A DNA stretch of 64,000 nt. Origin: Pachyseris speciosa. Lineage: Eukaryota; Cnidaria; Anthozoa; Scleractinia; Pachyseridae. The notes beneath the pieces are model-generated. The model was given only the letters and a program-made list of their open reading frames with translations, was not told where the DNA came from and searched no databases. Each line of letters opens with the position of its first letter. The stretch's first letter is position 1. The position numbers were made by a program, and so were the translations under genes. The stretch covers positions 406,001 through 470,000 of the forward strand of contig JAEMWC010000558.1 in the NCBI GenBank assembly GCA_016490735.1, in the 5' to 3' direction. Below, piece by piece: positions 1 to 12,680 of this stretch.

Positions 1-1846
1 TGGTTCGATACTCAGCGGGTAAGTAAAATTTCTTCTTTATTCTCATTGAAGTAATGACGTTAATATGAATGCAACACAGTTAGTGTGAGGTAGTGAAAGA
101 GTACAGGTTGATAGAAGGGGAAAAGAGAGTAACAGAGAAATGTGAAAGTGATGTTGTCAATTCTTTTTTTTCTTTTTTTTTTTTTTTATTTCTCTATCTT
201 TTAAGAACCCCCTAAAAATACCAGGCCCCTATTTTTCATCCACACCCCAAAAAATGAAGGTCCTTTTTCAGACAGTTGACTGAAACCAGGCAAGAGTAAA
301 ATTACCTGGTTAAAAAAAATATATTTACCTAGTTAAAAAAAATTACCTATTGAAAATTTTTAACTACAACATATATATTGTTGTTGTCACTGACGTTAAT
401 GCAAGTGAGTGGTATGGCCTTTTATACAACTTGTTACTTCTGCCGATGAGTGAAAGACTCCAAAAGAAGCCCGTGTTAGCTTAAGACCCGTGTGAAATAC
501 AGTCAAATCTGTGTTAAGTGATCACTTGGCCTTTTCCTCTGGTCAAAACTTACAAAGGAATTACGTGCCGAGGATAGTCTGCGCAGATTTAAGACTAGAA
601 TTAGGACAATGCTTTGTAATAATTAACTTTTAGACCCTACGTTACTAAGTGAAATTTTATCTGTGAATAGATTTTTTTTAACTTTCCTAGCTTTTACTAT
701 TGTGTCACCAATTAGTGCTATGCACTAGTGATTCTTGACACGTTAGTAGTAATAGCAGTAGCAGTAGCAGTAGCAGTAGCAGTAGCAGTATAAAGTCTAC
801 TACTACTACTACCATTACTAATGGCTAACTGACCGCTTAATACAGGCTGACCGTTTCATAGTAATACAGGTCCTTCTGCTACTGTATTGCGAATAATTGA
901 CCTTGCAACAGCCCTACACAAAGTTAATCGGTTATTGTAAGACATTTATATCTCTCTTGCTCATTTGTAAAACAAGAAACTATAAATTACAGTTAAGCCG
1001 TATTTAATATACATTCGTATGATTTCCTTTCATGAAGTGACCGTTGAATACTGGTGAAACATTAAAAATGAACTAGTTGGGACTTTATAAAAGGTGACCG
1101 CAACCGTAACAGAGGTCAGTCATTTGCAGTAAATAAGGGGACAATTTTTCGACGGTACTGATGACCGTTAAATACAGGTTCGTTTAATACATGTTTGACT
1201 GTACACTGGGGCAAAGTGATAAATGGTCTTACAAGACCAGTATAAACTAAGAAAAGTTCTCCTACCTTTTCCGATAGTAGACTGTTCGTCTTTTTATCCA
1301 AGATTTCTCTTTCCTTTGAGGAACAAAAACAAAATAGTCGTGCTATTGGAATAAATTCAAACAATTCAACACAAGATAAGTTCACTTTTATCAACTAAAA
1401 CACAGAGGTTAAGGTTATGTTGTAATAACCCCACATAATATTTTTACGTGAAACGAATGGCCAGGCGTTTTAGATACTGAAACTGGGAAAAAAAATCTTT
1501 TTTCCTTTCCTTTTGTAACCTTCTCCCACTTTTTTGAAGAGCTAACGTCAGCGAAAACTGGAATCTTTCTAAATCCTATCAACAGAGGAAACTCGAAGGA
1601 AATACGATAAATTACGGAGTGGTTGTACTTTTAAAAACTGTGTCCACATTCGTTTCTTCCACCCATCCAAATCACTGACTTTGTTCACCGACGTACAAAA
1701 TTTACTTCGCCTTTCTCGAGCGAATCGTTTATGAAGAAAACGAGAACAAATCTTGATTGCATGCCGAGTGTTAATCAGTGGAATGGTTGCTTCGTTTGTA
1801 CCAAACTCTGTTACAACATAAATTATTAGCATCAGGTATGTCCCAC
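1..1846. other. stretch without a recognised gene (probable BBOF1 intron, left edge)
   Basis: No exon could be supported here. BBOF1 continues leftward in phase 0 after its exon at 1847-1943, but nothing in this stretch resembles its next conserved segment, so the next exon is probably outside the window. A simple repeat of GTAGCA units lies near 741-790 and is followed by TACTAC runs. Loosely repeated TGACCG(T/C)TTAATACAGG-like motifs occur near 820-1190, as in a decayed short repeat element. The minus-strand open frames at 1116-1394 and 1569-1832 have no recognisable family features. Confidence 0.5.
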
Positions 1847-4800
1847 CTTTTTCAATTCCTGTCCTTCTTTCAGGTGAAAGTCGAGAGCAGCATTTAATCT
1901 CACGTTCTCTTTGTAAACAGATCTTGTTGTTTCATCAAGATTACTATAAAGAGGTAACAAAGGAGATGACATTTAAGAATAAAATAGAAGAAAACGTACA
2001 CGAAAGAAATATACTTTTAAAACTTTTTTTTTCTTTTCGACCAAATCTGATCCATTTCGTATTCAACATTGTTTTCGTTTTTGACAGTTGCTAAACTTGC
2101 ACTGTGCACTTGCACTATGGCAAACGCGTACAATTTAATAATTCAGTTCAAAGGTTGCAGCATGTAATAGAATCTTCGAATTGTTGGTGAGTTAAATTGC
2201 TACTTAGAAATTAGATTATGAGTTCCAGATTTCTATCCTGTACAAAAGAAAAAGAGAACGCTCGATCGCAGGTTAATCGCGTGATAGCTGGTGAGGGCGC
2301 AGCCCTTATCAGCTATACCTGCACGCACAGAAATCGAGACCGAATAATCGAATTATTTTAGTACAAATCTACTAGTTGTTCAAAACTTAAAATTCGAAAA
2401 ACTTACAATTCGAAAACGCGGAGAAGCGGCTGCCATTTTGTTGACAACCGCTACTCACTATCCCGGGGAGGGGGGGGGTATTCACAGAAAAACTGGGTGG
2501 GGGTGTGCGGCCCACTTCCTGAAACCCTTACCCTATTTCAGACCAAGATCTGCGATTTTCCCTACCCTATTTCAGACCTGATCAAAAATTTGATACCCTA
2601 TTTCAGACCTATTTCACGTACACGGTTGGCGTAAACATAATTTGAGAAGGGCTTTAGTGGATGGTCTTATCGGCCCGGTAATGATGAAGAAGTAGCTTCT
2701 TCTAAAAAACATACCCAATTCAAGACTAGAATGCACAAACCATACCCTATTTCAGACCAAAATGGTCAAAATCAATACCCTATTTCAGACCAAAACGGCT
2801 GAAAAACCATACCCTTTGGGGCAGCACATACCTATAGGGAGTAGTAGCCCATACTAGGAAGTACCCCCGGGCTCACTATCTACAAGTAGCGTTATAAAAT
2901 TACCAAATAATAGAACGGCATTCGTGATTAGCATGCTAGTAGATTTATACTAATAACACTTATTTCATTCTGCTTAATTGGCAACAAAACATAGATAAAA
3001 GCCTGATAAATTCTTGACGATTATTTGAGGAAAAAACGCATCCCCATCATGAAATATAATTGTCTTCTCGCTGGTTATCACTTTCTTTAAAGTTCTCACC
3101 TTATTGCCTCGGAGTGCGCTCTCTCTGCAAGTTCCGCGATCTTTTTACTAGCTTCTTGCTGGAGGCGAACCTAAAAGAAACATGGAACACACAGTGTTGT
3201 AAGTCTTCTCTGCTGTTATCTGCGGGAGACAAAAAACTAAATTGTTTTCACGATGTTTCCAATAGACGAAAAGAAAAAAAAAAACGCATTTTTTTCTAGT
3301 TTTTCTTTTAAGTTTTGGGTATACTGAAAGATCAAATCCAAATTAATCAGCTAGACAACGAGCAAGTTTAAAATGCAGTCACTGAATGAAGCAATTGCCG
3401 GCTTCTCTAAAAGCTCTGGGTACAATTTATACCAAGGGAAGATCAGAGTGTGTATGGGAAATGTTCTGACAATGTACATGTACAGCTGTGTGATGTATTG
3501 TCTTCTTGTTTTACTGCAACAATGCAAATACCTTTTCTTCAAAAAACTTGTGCTCCATCTGCTGCAAGGTATCTTTATGGTGTTTTTCGGTGGTAAACAT
3601 GCTTTCCTTAATCTGTAAAGTCAGGAAAACAGGATGAAACCAATTCTGCTGATATCAAAACATTAACTGTCCAAATGCCCTGCCGAAAACACTCGAAAAT
3701 GGTTACACTAATATTCACACTCTGCATACATAAAAAATTCATCAAGTTAAAAGAATTCATTAGAGGTGAAAGAGGTTATTAGATTAACTGGAGGTGTTAA
3801 AATATCTTAGCAACAATATTCTTTTATTTTCAACACCATGGATTAGGACAGGTTTTATAAAAAGCACTAATAATATAATATTATTATTATATAATATTAT
3901 AGAAATTTAAGTATTCCAAATTGTTTGCACGCTGGTCATTCTGTACATAGCACAACCACAAAATAAAATACATGTTGAATTATTCACGTATTTCAGAAAC
4001 CCAAATCTTGACCATTCCAAAAAACCAAACTTCTGCGTGGTTAATAATAATATTTATAACATACACAATGTAGCTACATGTAGCAAATTCACGTAGTCAA
4101 ATTCAATTGCACAAGGATGCTTCATATTCCTCTTGTGCACACTGATGACATAGCAGAGGGAATTTCTCTTTACACAATATTAAAACTTATGAACCACGTT
4201 GACTAAAATGCTATAAAACAATTGGGTCATGTGTCAGCTGTGAGTTCATTGAGATATGAAGCACTTGGGAAGTTTGGAGAGCACACAAGAAGCTAGAATT
4301 GCTCTCAGCTACGCCTTGAGCAACTCTCACGCATCTCTCGTGCTCTCCAAACTTCCTGCATGCTTCATATCTCAATGAACACACGCTGACACATGAACCA
4401 ATAATATTGTTAAATATACATGTATAGGCTCCTCTCTCTCTCTGATTGCGGTGCTGTTTTTCATTCCCTAAATAATTCAACACATTGTGACAATATCTAA
4501 ATAAGGTCATGGCATTCTTGATATTCATCAAGCGTACTCAACAGATACTGTATCCTGCGATATATGTAATTTTGTGTATTGCAGAAAAAAATGACGTCTT
4601 TTCCAGCTTTTCTGATCTTAACTCAGTAAATTGTGCTTTGCTGTCATGTGTTGCATAATAAAACAATGTATCCTAATCAAATTTTTCAGAATAATCGATA
4701 ATTGCCTGATTTTAGCCTACTGCTTCATCGGCTAAGTATCAGGCAATATGCTGTGTAATTTTGCAGGATAATTGTTAACATCAATATTTTTTTTACCTCA

Positions 4801-7800
4801 TCCAACTCTCTCTGCATTTGTGCCCTCTTTCTTCTGAATTCCTTGACAAGTTTTAGTTCAGACTGCATCAGTTTGACCTAAAGTGAGAAAAATATTTATT
4901 ATGAATACAATTTGGTACTGGAACATGATCATCCAAAGTGAAACCTCAAGCATTTACCATAGATTACACAAAAAAATGGTTGATTCCAATGAAAAAAATT
5001 GTAGATTAAGGCTTAGTGACATCACAATTCTTCAAATCCTTGACTATATGTGTAGTTTGCATTTAACATTCAACTTCAGTAAACTATTGATAGTAAATAG
5101 CTGTTAATTATTATTTCAAAAGCTCATTATGTTAATATTCATGAAAGAAATCACAAAAGAAATCAATGTTTAATGAGTGTCTTTATATAATCATGTGTCT
5201 GTTATAGATTGACAATTGGCCAAATTTTAGGCCCATGCAATTTTCTGCACGAAAATGACCCAAACTATTAAGTAAAAGAATGGATAGAATTGTACAGTAC
5301 AGTTTTTGAAGCCATTCAATAAATTTGCAATTCATGTTTTATCAATTTCTAAAACACTTGGCTGCATCTCGTGTTTTAAACTTGATAAAAGTTGCCTGCT
5401 CATTTATTAAACATTACATACTAAATGGCACATTTAGCTAACCTCATTTGTCTTCTCAGCAAGGGATTCTTGAAGCTGGTGATTCTGCTGTGAGTATTCA
5501 TCCACCTTAAAAACAAACAAGACAACAACTTATTGAATACTAAAGGCTTAATTTGTAGAGAATTAACATTGATCCACAACCTTGAAATACATTTGTATAA
5601 AGTAGAAATATTTTCTGGACAATCCACGCTGAAGCTGAGAACTGTTCATGGTGGGTTCCACTCATACAGATTCCAACAGAACCTGCAGCATTGAATTTCT
5701 GTCATTAATGCTATGGAGAATTCTGCTGACATTCTGCTGGAGTTCCAAACCACTCAGGACATCATTCTCTCAAAGACTTCTGTTTCATCTATCCGCTGCC
5801 TCAATTCTTGACTAAGAGTGGGAGGTATGGCGTATCCCCATGAACGGCTTAAATTTAGAAGAGGAAGTTCATCTCAAAAGTGCAGTTCTACAGTAAATTA
5901 AAGAACACCAATAAATTTAAACTCCATGAGGTGTGGAGGCCAACGTTCACGAAGAGGGTGGATTTTCAGTCATTTTGTCAGTCAACAAGTGGGTTACCCA
6001 GATTTGAAGGTTCCACCTTCATCTGGTCACTCTGAAGTTTTAAATGAGCTGTGGATTTTAATAGGGATTGTAATCTAAAACATGATTGCATCTTAGAGTC
6101 CACTGGAACAATGTTTCTCAAAACTTAATAAAACATTTCGGCCCAAAAACTCTTTTAAGTGCATTTAAGGTTCATTGCCACAAATCTAATTTCTTAAATA
6201 CGTGTATTTTTAATAACCATTCAAGAAGGCTCACTATAAAATTGAGAGAAAAATACTTCTTGGGCCTGAAATGTTTTCCGGAGTTTTGAGAAATGCAAGC
6301 CAGGACTAGTGGATGAAAATTTTTAGTATGCGAGCATATCAGAAAATAAAGACTTCATACACTCACAAGTGCTTGCCGTTCCTTCCTAGACTCTCTCTTC
6401 ACTTCTTTTAAAGCCTGCTGGAGCTTGGACACCTAATAAAATACAATGGTGAAATAAACATTAACCCATTGGCACCCGTGCCGGCCAAAACCGGCCGTAA
6501 AAAACAACCATGCTTCAAAACATTGCAACTTTCTCAATCGCACGAATATTGCCTTAACTGTTAGTTGTGAGCACGAAATGGAATGCCCTTTAAATTTGGA
6601 TATCCAATAAATACAAGAAACGTAGTGATTTTTACCAAATATGGCCTTTTGAGTTTGGACAAGAACAAAACTGACCGTTTTTAACGTCAAAGAGAAACCA
6701 CAAAAATGCCCCTTTTTGCCTTCATGTTTTTTAAGGAAATCATCACCGTAAAACCAAACTTCAACCATCATAACGAAATTCAGTCCTTTTTCTAGCTTAG
6801 AAATGTCTTTTTTGTTCATATTCTTCTCCCGAGCGTAGATACAGCCTTTTGTTCCAGTGCATTCGGGCCTTTCCGCCATTTTCAACATCTAGACCACATT
6901 GCATGCTGGGAAATGACGAGAATTTTTGACAGCACCCGTTCCTTCTCCAAATTCTTTCACATATAAACTAAGACTACAGCCACTCCGACCTACTGCCAAA
7001 AGTTCCTGCTTGTGGTCATCTTCAGTACTCAGAAATTCCAAAATATGTGGCGGTAGGTCGAGAAATTCATCAATTAAAGCCGAGTCCCAAAGGTACTAAG
7101 TGTTCGACTGGCCAAATTCCCAGTTCGTTGAGTGACAAGCCAAATTCAACAACAAAGTACATCACCTTGCTCGGTTCTTTGAGAAAGTGGACTCTTAGCT
7201 ACCGTCACGCTTAATGATGCTCATCAGGCAGCCGCTAAAGATGAAAAATGGCTGTAAATTTAGCAGAAATCGCAAGCAAACCGAACTTGGGCCATTGTTT
7301 TCACTTCACGGATAAAAAATAGTTACGTCAAAATGACGTTTTCAGAAACCTTGAGCCTCCAGTGCCTTAGGACAGCACCACTTTTCCCTGGTAGTTCAAA
7401 TAAAGAGTCACGAATTGCTATTCGTCGTTTATAGGTGGAAAATCACTCCGAAAATGTAAAAACCGCCGGTAGTCAATGGGTTAATGCCACAGTAATTATA
7501 ACATTAAAAATTAACATAATTAATTAAGATTTACAGGCAACAGAATAGAGAAATCAGCATAGATGTGTACCTGTTCATCTTTTTTGCCATCTTCTTGTTT
7601 CAAGTACGATATTACATCAAGTGTGTCTTTCTCAGTGTTTGACATTTGCATTTGCAGCATGTCATTCTCATAAACCAAACGCTTTGCATTCTCCCTGTTT
7701 TAAAAACAACAACAAAACAAACAGGCAATTAATATCATCTCACTTGCTGTAACATAATTTCAGAAATGTGTTAAAATATAATATTATATTTTAAAAACAG

Positions 7801-10800
7801 AATAGACTCTTGATTTCTTGTTTACGGTAAATTTGGAAGGGAATAACATGCTCACACACGACATCAAACTCAGATTTAATTGAAGTGATTGGTGAAAAAC
7901 TTAATGCTAAGTGGATTTTTGGATGAACGCATTTTTTGGCCCATGTTTTCTCGAAGACGAAGCTAACAAGACAGTGAAAACATAATAGGACAATGTTAAC
8001 CATATAAAAACAAGCCTGCACGCGAAAAATCAGCAATTTTTGAGCGAAATAAAAAACAAAACAGTCACCCAAAAATCCAGTTAGCATTGTTTTCCACCAA
8101 GCCCTTCAACAGAACTTCTGCTGTCTCCAAAATCTGTTTTGCAAGATCTTTTTAGGTTGTCATCTTGATTCCAGACTCTAGCCTGGCAAACACATCCTAA
8201 ATAATTGAGTTCTTGAAATATTTACAGTGTAGCTGCACTGGGTGAATGTTACACTGTAATTCTCTTTAACTCATTGCCGTCAGCCCCTTGAAATATCGTG
8301 CACTCAGGAACGAAAATCAAAAAAATTCTCTAAAAGTTGCGTTACTTCCGTTTGCCCCCAAGTTTGGCACACAGGAAGTTTATAGAATTAGCCAATCACA
8401 GGCCAAGTTTCATCCCATACAAGGTAATGGTTGCCGCGAGGTGAATTTTTTACTTTTGGGAGTGATCATGGCGTCTGCACGCAAGAGACCAAGCACAGAT
8501 TCAACTGAGAGATTCGGTGCTGAAGAGGCTTTGAGACGGTTTTTTGAATTAGACAGCGATGCAGAAGGAATGTCGAGTGGTGAGGAGAATGAACTGGATC
8601 GCCAGTTGTACGATATGGATCAAGAATTGAGGTAAGCGATCAGTATAACTTTCGTACATCTGTTTTCGCACATGGAACAGCGTGGTCATGAAAATGCAAT
8701 AACGGGCTATTTACACCGTATATCGGACTTCTTTTACGCTTGAAAAGTAGTATTTTCCTTGAAAATCAATAATTGCTTGTCGAAAACTGGATTATTTGGT
8801 CGAACGTAAACGTTTTGAAGCCAGGAGTAATATTTTTTCCTTTACGCGTGGGACGCGAGAGTAGCGTGGGGACAATTGTTTTCGCGTCGCTAAGATACCC
8901 CTGCTTTGACCTGTTTTGGGCGTTTGTTCTCTGGCAAAATACACGCTTATTTTTTTATCTGTTTTGGCTGACTGTGATGATTGCATGTAGTTCAGCTTTT
9001 TTATATATTTTTTGGCTATTTTTATAGATGTAAAACTATTTTGTTTTTTGTTTCCCTTTTTCTCTTGTTGTTATGTCCTTTTCGGATGTGTAACTATGCT
9101 CATTTTTCTGGCAAAATATGGTAGGTGTACCCCTGTCTGTTTTGGCAAAGGGTGCTGATTTTATGTCATTCAGGTTTTATTTTTTAGTCGGCCATTTTTA
9201 TGGATGCAACACTCATTTTTCTGACTTATTTGTTTCAGTTGCCATAGTGATAAAGACCCTGGCAGTGATGATGAGGCTGGTGCAGATGACTCTGTGCCGC
9301 TTGCTCCGGCAGCACCTGCACCCCCAGCTCCTGCGGCTCCTACAGCTGCACCTCTGGTTCCTGAAGTGTCTCGGATTATTGCAGGTCAGTAAGATTTTAT
9401 AATGACAAATAATATCATTTTGTAGGCTTTACCACCATACATGTAACACAAATTACAATCGTAATAATAAATATGTTTTGTTTTGTTTTTGTAGCTGCTT
9501 GACCTCCATCTACTTTTTATGACACAAGGACTCCTCCTGCCCGTCTTGGTAAGTATAATATTATCACATGCAATGTAATGTTTGAAAAATGGGAAGTGTG
9601 TCCTTGAAAATATGTTTTTACTCTGGAGTAAATTTGTGTGGGAAAAATGTTTGCAGTAACCCAAAAAAATTGTGCCACACAGTACACCAAATTAACAGTA
9701 GTTAACTGTACTTTTATGCCCGTACAGCTCCCACTGCCCCAGCTGCTCGTCGTGACTTGTAATATTCCAAATCCTTGTCATTGTTTCCTGTTTGGGGGTT
9801 AGGAGGGCTTATTTCATCATTTTATAACATTTTCATCTAACCCCCACCCCATTTAGACACACCCAAAAAATTTCATTTTTTTTAATTGCTTATCATCTCT
9901 CAAGGTAGTTGTGACTTGTAATATTCCAAATCCTTGCCATTGTGAGTTTTGAGGGGTTTAGAGGGGCTTATTTCATAATTTTATAACCTGTTTATGAAAG
10001 CCCCCTTGTAGACACACCCAAACTTTTTTTGGGAAAAAAAAATTTTTTTGGCTTTTTCTTACCATAAGTAGGCATTGTTAAAAAAATTTGCAATAAATAT
10101 AATTTCTGTTCTTTTTCAGGGAAATTTGGTGTACATTTTGTCAATAAAACAAGAAAAAAAATTGTTTTAAACTTGACCCTAGGGCCACACCCTACTTTGG
10201 ACCAAGTGGCTTTTTGCTTGAATATGTTTGCATAAATTATGCAAATTAGATGCTTGTGATTTTTTCCCTGAGAACTGTACACGCTTTCTGCAGGGGAAAT
10301 TTTGTTTTTTTGACAGCTTATTCATTCCTCTTTCAAATGAGGTATAGCTCTGCACAATGCTGTAAATACCTGTGGAGATATCAAATAAAACTTGAAACTT
10401 GTCAATTTTGCCTATTTTTGGACCTGACGGCAATGAGTTAAACTGGATTTGATGAAGGGTATCAGTGCACTATTATAAGGACCATTCAAACAAGCTAAAT
10501 ACAGCACCAGTAATACCTGTATTCCTGACGGGACTTTTCCAAAGCGTCCAATTTAGTTTCCCAAAGCTTTGCATTAGCAATGGCATCTTTGAGAACTGAC
10601 TCTTTCTTGGATTTTTTCCCTTCCTTTTTACCCTTCTTCCTGCATAAATAAAGTGAAACAAAAGCAACATACTAACTTTACTAAAATCAATACTTAAAGA
10701 ATGGGTCAACCCCTTTTTCAAAATGTTTGGAACTGTTGGCTGCTACATCAATCACTACAGTAGGTTAAGTATAAATGGAATGAATATATGGAAAACATGC

Positions 10801-12680
10801 AGAAATAGTACAGTAAGCTCAACTTTTAAACTGTATTTTAATTTAATTTGGTACTTTGATCTCACACGTGTTAGTTTAATAGCAGGTCCTAAGCCATAAT
10901 AAATAAGTAGCAAAGTAAAAATCTCTTTTCTTATGGTACACTCAGTAGCTGTAAACATTCGAGGGTCACATTTTTCAAAATTTGAGTTATTCACTCTTTG
11001 GTTAAACAAATAATTTAATCTAGCAATTGGTGAAAGAAAATTTGCATAATGTGGAAGAGAATGCGAGAAACAGCAAAAAAACTGTTTTTGAGCAAAGTCA
11101 ATAAATAATGAGAGGTGTGATAATCCTGTTATTCCAAGCAATCTGTTGACATTTTTCGCAGGCTAGCTTCATCCTGGATCTCGAATTACCGTGAATCTGC
11201 ATAGTTTGTTTACATCAAGTGAACATTCGAAATTTCTAAAGCAGCGAGACTTTTTACGAGAAAAAAGGTTAGTCATCTTCATGAAAGAAAAAAATGGAAA
11301 AGTCACCGTGGGTGAAGATTAGAGTACGGCCCGGGCCAAAGAAAGTGCAGAAAAATAAACAGACGTTCGATGAGGAAAAAAAAGCTTGTGCCTTCTGCTT
11401 CTCACAAGGGTTCTTGGTTCGACCAGCCTGCTTCAGAAGATTTAGTTGCAGAACCGCAGCCATCAACATCACAAGAAATAGGCGCAAGTACTGTGAAAAT
11501 TCGCTCTTCCCAAAATAAAGCACACAATTTTACCAAGACGTCTTCATCTGACACGGATATCTTACCTGTGTGCATTATCACTACAACCAGCGCTTGTTTT
11601 GGACAAATTTCTTCGCCACTTGTGGCAGCTTTTTGGTTTTTCGCACCACCCGCAGTTTTAGGCTGTCTTCTCAATTTGATGAACGTGCCGCGACCGACTT
11701 ATTTCTTCCCATTTTAAAATGATAAATATAAAAATAGACTCCTCGTCTGTCACTGTGGAATCAACTTTACCACGAATAAATGAGACTGTTTGTCACGTTT
11801 CCTCTTCAGGGGGTTCCTCGGCTGTTCTCTATTGGTCGGGGGTATGACCACGTTGACAGGAACTTCAATGAGGTGTGAGAACTGTGAAAATCTTTGGAGG
11901 CCAAAAACTCGGGGTTTACTTTGCGTGTATTCCCTTCATTCAAATGAATTAATCTCAATCTAGATTTATTGGATTTGGACGAAATTTGGCCAACATATTT
12001 GTCACACATTGACTCACCAAAGAGTGTGAGGCTTTTAAAAAATTCAAAATAGTTTTCCGTGGCGTCCATGCGTGTGACATGCATGGTGAAAAATTCTATT
12101 GGTCAACTTTACAATGGATTTTCTCAGGAACCAATGAATATATCAAAAAAGCCTCACACACTTTGTTAGCCTATTATCTCCTGAATGATATATAGACCAG
12201 TTAATGTTTGGATGTCCGCGGTAACGCAAGGACTATTAATTCCTTTGAGCAAACACGGTCAGTTTTGCGTTTGAACGCTTGCGCTCGCCTTACAAAACAA
12301 AATTTGTTCAAGTTAAAGCTATTTTCAGATTTTATGGTTTATTCGTTAGCTTTCCAGTGATATATAGTTTTCTGCGGTTTCTTTGAAAACAACGCGCAAA
12401 AGAGCGATTTTCCAAAAGACAACCCTGAAAGTTTACAGTGACCTTAAATTTCAAGACAGACGCCGTTTGAACAAACAGCCAGATCTACAGGAGAGGGGCA
12501 TGCAGTTTTTGCTCATCCCTTTTGTGACTTCAATTGTCAAGTGGTGGAAAACATTTATATATAACTCAGAACGTATAAAAACACACAGTTCGTCACAAAA
12601 AAATGAGTTAATTACAACAAGACATACCCTCCTTTCTTTGCTTTTCCTCCTCCTTTTCCTTTCTTCGCTTTTTTAGGCAT
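1847..12680 (-). CDS. BBOF1: basal body orientation factor 1 (BBOF1/CCDC176), 3' end beyond the window
   Basis: Coiled-coil protein of motile-cilium basal bodies, needed in vertebrates to keep basal bodies aligned in multiciliated cells. Nine coding exons are visible, in transcript order: 12628-12680, 10517-10639, 7571-7694, 6367-6432, 5443-5505, 4797-4877, 3532-3612, 3100-3170 and 1847-1943. All have GT-AG borders and consistent phase, giving 253 residues so far. The start codon at 12678-12680 opens a Lys/Gly-rich tail (MPKKAKKGKGGGKAKKGGKK) like that of BBOF1. The blocks ANAKLWETKLDALEKSRQEYR (20 of these in KLWETKLDALEKSRQEYR form), LDVISYLKQEDGKKDEQ, TTEKHHKDTLQQMEHKF, AELAERAHSEAI and VYKENVRLNAALDFHLKE match the family in order. 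The rest is charged heptad coiled coil. The human protein is roughly twice this length, so the C-terminal half is missing here, probably to the left. Introns hold many MITEs and two TTAA-flanked elements. It shares a divergent promoter with IST1. Confidence 0.9.
2462..2871. mobile_element. MITE with 8-bp target duplication and a repeated internal motif
   Basis: A 410-bp insert in a BBOF1 intron. Its ends are inverted (CCCGGGGAGGG at the left, CCCCCGGG at the right). It is flanked by a perfect 8-bp direct repeat, CTCACTAT (2454-2461 and 2872-2879), the expected target-site duplication. The interior repeats TACCCTATTTCAGACC five times, spaced irregularly. It has no coding capacity. An 8-bp duplication fits a hAT-like mobiliser, but the superfamily is not proven. 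Confidence 0.75.
4221..4402. mobile_element. palindromic MITE, about 180 bp
   Basis: The two halves are near-perfect inverted repeats: ATTGGGTCATGTGTCAGC opens the left arm and the complement of ATTGGTTCATGTGTCAGC closes the right. Both arms contain CATTGAGATATGAAGCA and GAAGTTTGGAGAGCAC. The element is a foldback MITE inside a BBOF1 intron with no open frame of its own. Confidence 0.7.
6114..6293. mobile_element. short inverted-repeat element (MITE)
   Basis: The left end reads TTTCTCAAAACTTAATAAAA and continues with ACATTTCGGCCCAA. The right end is the imperfect reverse complement (TTGGGCCTGAAATGTTTTCC, then GGAGTTTTGAGAAA). Both arms are about 35 bp around a non-coding core. It lies in a BBOF1 intron. 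Confidence 0.6.
6465..7480. mobile_element. non-autonomous element flanked by TTAA (piggyBac-like)
   Basis: The element is 1016 bp and is bounded by TTAA on both sides (6461-6464 and 7481-7484). It begins CCCATTG and ends CAATGGG, so the terminal 7 bp are inverted. TTAA duplication with CCC...GGG ends is the piggyBac signature. A minus-strand open frame at 6433-6888 runs across the element edge, matches nothing I recognise, and is probably chance. The GC-rich sequences CCGGCCAAAACCGGCCG and ACCGCCGG lie just inside the ends. It sits between BBOF1 exons 3 and 4. Confidence 0.65.
8270..10437 (+). mobile_element. internally deleted piggyBac-like transposon with TTAA duplication
   Basis: The 2168-bp element has TTAA at both borders (8266-8269, 10438-10441) and 14-bp perfect terminal inverted repeats, CTCATTGCCGTCAG. 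It encodes a short acidic N-terminal transposase-like piece split by an intron (separate entry), but no catalytic DDD core is present, so it cannot mobilise itself. A near-duplicated segment containing GTGACTTGTAATATTCCAAA occurs twice, near 9753 and 9909. It lies in BBOF1 intron 2 in the opposite direction to the host gene. Confidence 0.8.
8468..9384 (+). pseudogene. piggyBac transposase N-terminal remnant (two exons, then a stop)
   Basis: Exon 1 (8468-8631) starts MASARKRPSTDSTERFGAEE and continues with an acidic segment (FFELDSDAEGMSSGEENELD), typical of the disordered acidic N-terminus of piggyBac transposases. It ends with a GTAAGC donor. A TTTCAG acceptor opens exon 2 (9239-9384), rich in Asp/Glu and then Pro/Ala (SDKDPGSDDEAGADD, APAAPAPPAPAAPTAAP), in matching phase. 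A third segment after the acceptor near 9495 joins to give an in-frame TGA within four codons. The catalytic domain is absent. Family assignment rests on the acidic N-terminus plus the TTAA/TIR borders of the surrounding element. Confidence 0.55.
11269..11717 (+). other. unassigned open-frame fragment in BBOF1 intron 1
   Basis: Two plus-strand frames join across an A-run near 11371-11380: the first begins MEKSPWVKIRVRPGPKKVQK at 11294 and the second continues KLVPSASHKGSWFDQPASED through 11717. Together they look like a decayed N-terminal coding piece with one homopolymer frameshift, perhaps from a transposon. I do not recognise the family. The surrounding intron (10640-12627) otherwise shows no feature I can name. 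Confidence 0.2.

Noticed and set aside
1..18. Plus-strand exon end WFDTQR before a GTAAGT donor at the very start of the window
   Set aside because: Only six codons are visible and GTAAGT alone is common by chance. It would also place a plus-strand exon where BBOF1 (minus) should continue.
6433..6888. 151-codon minus-strand frame as a gene
   Set aside because: It runs across the border of the TTAA-flanked element and into BBOF1 exon 4 splice sequence, and shows no domain.
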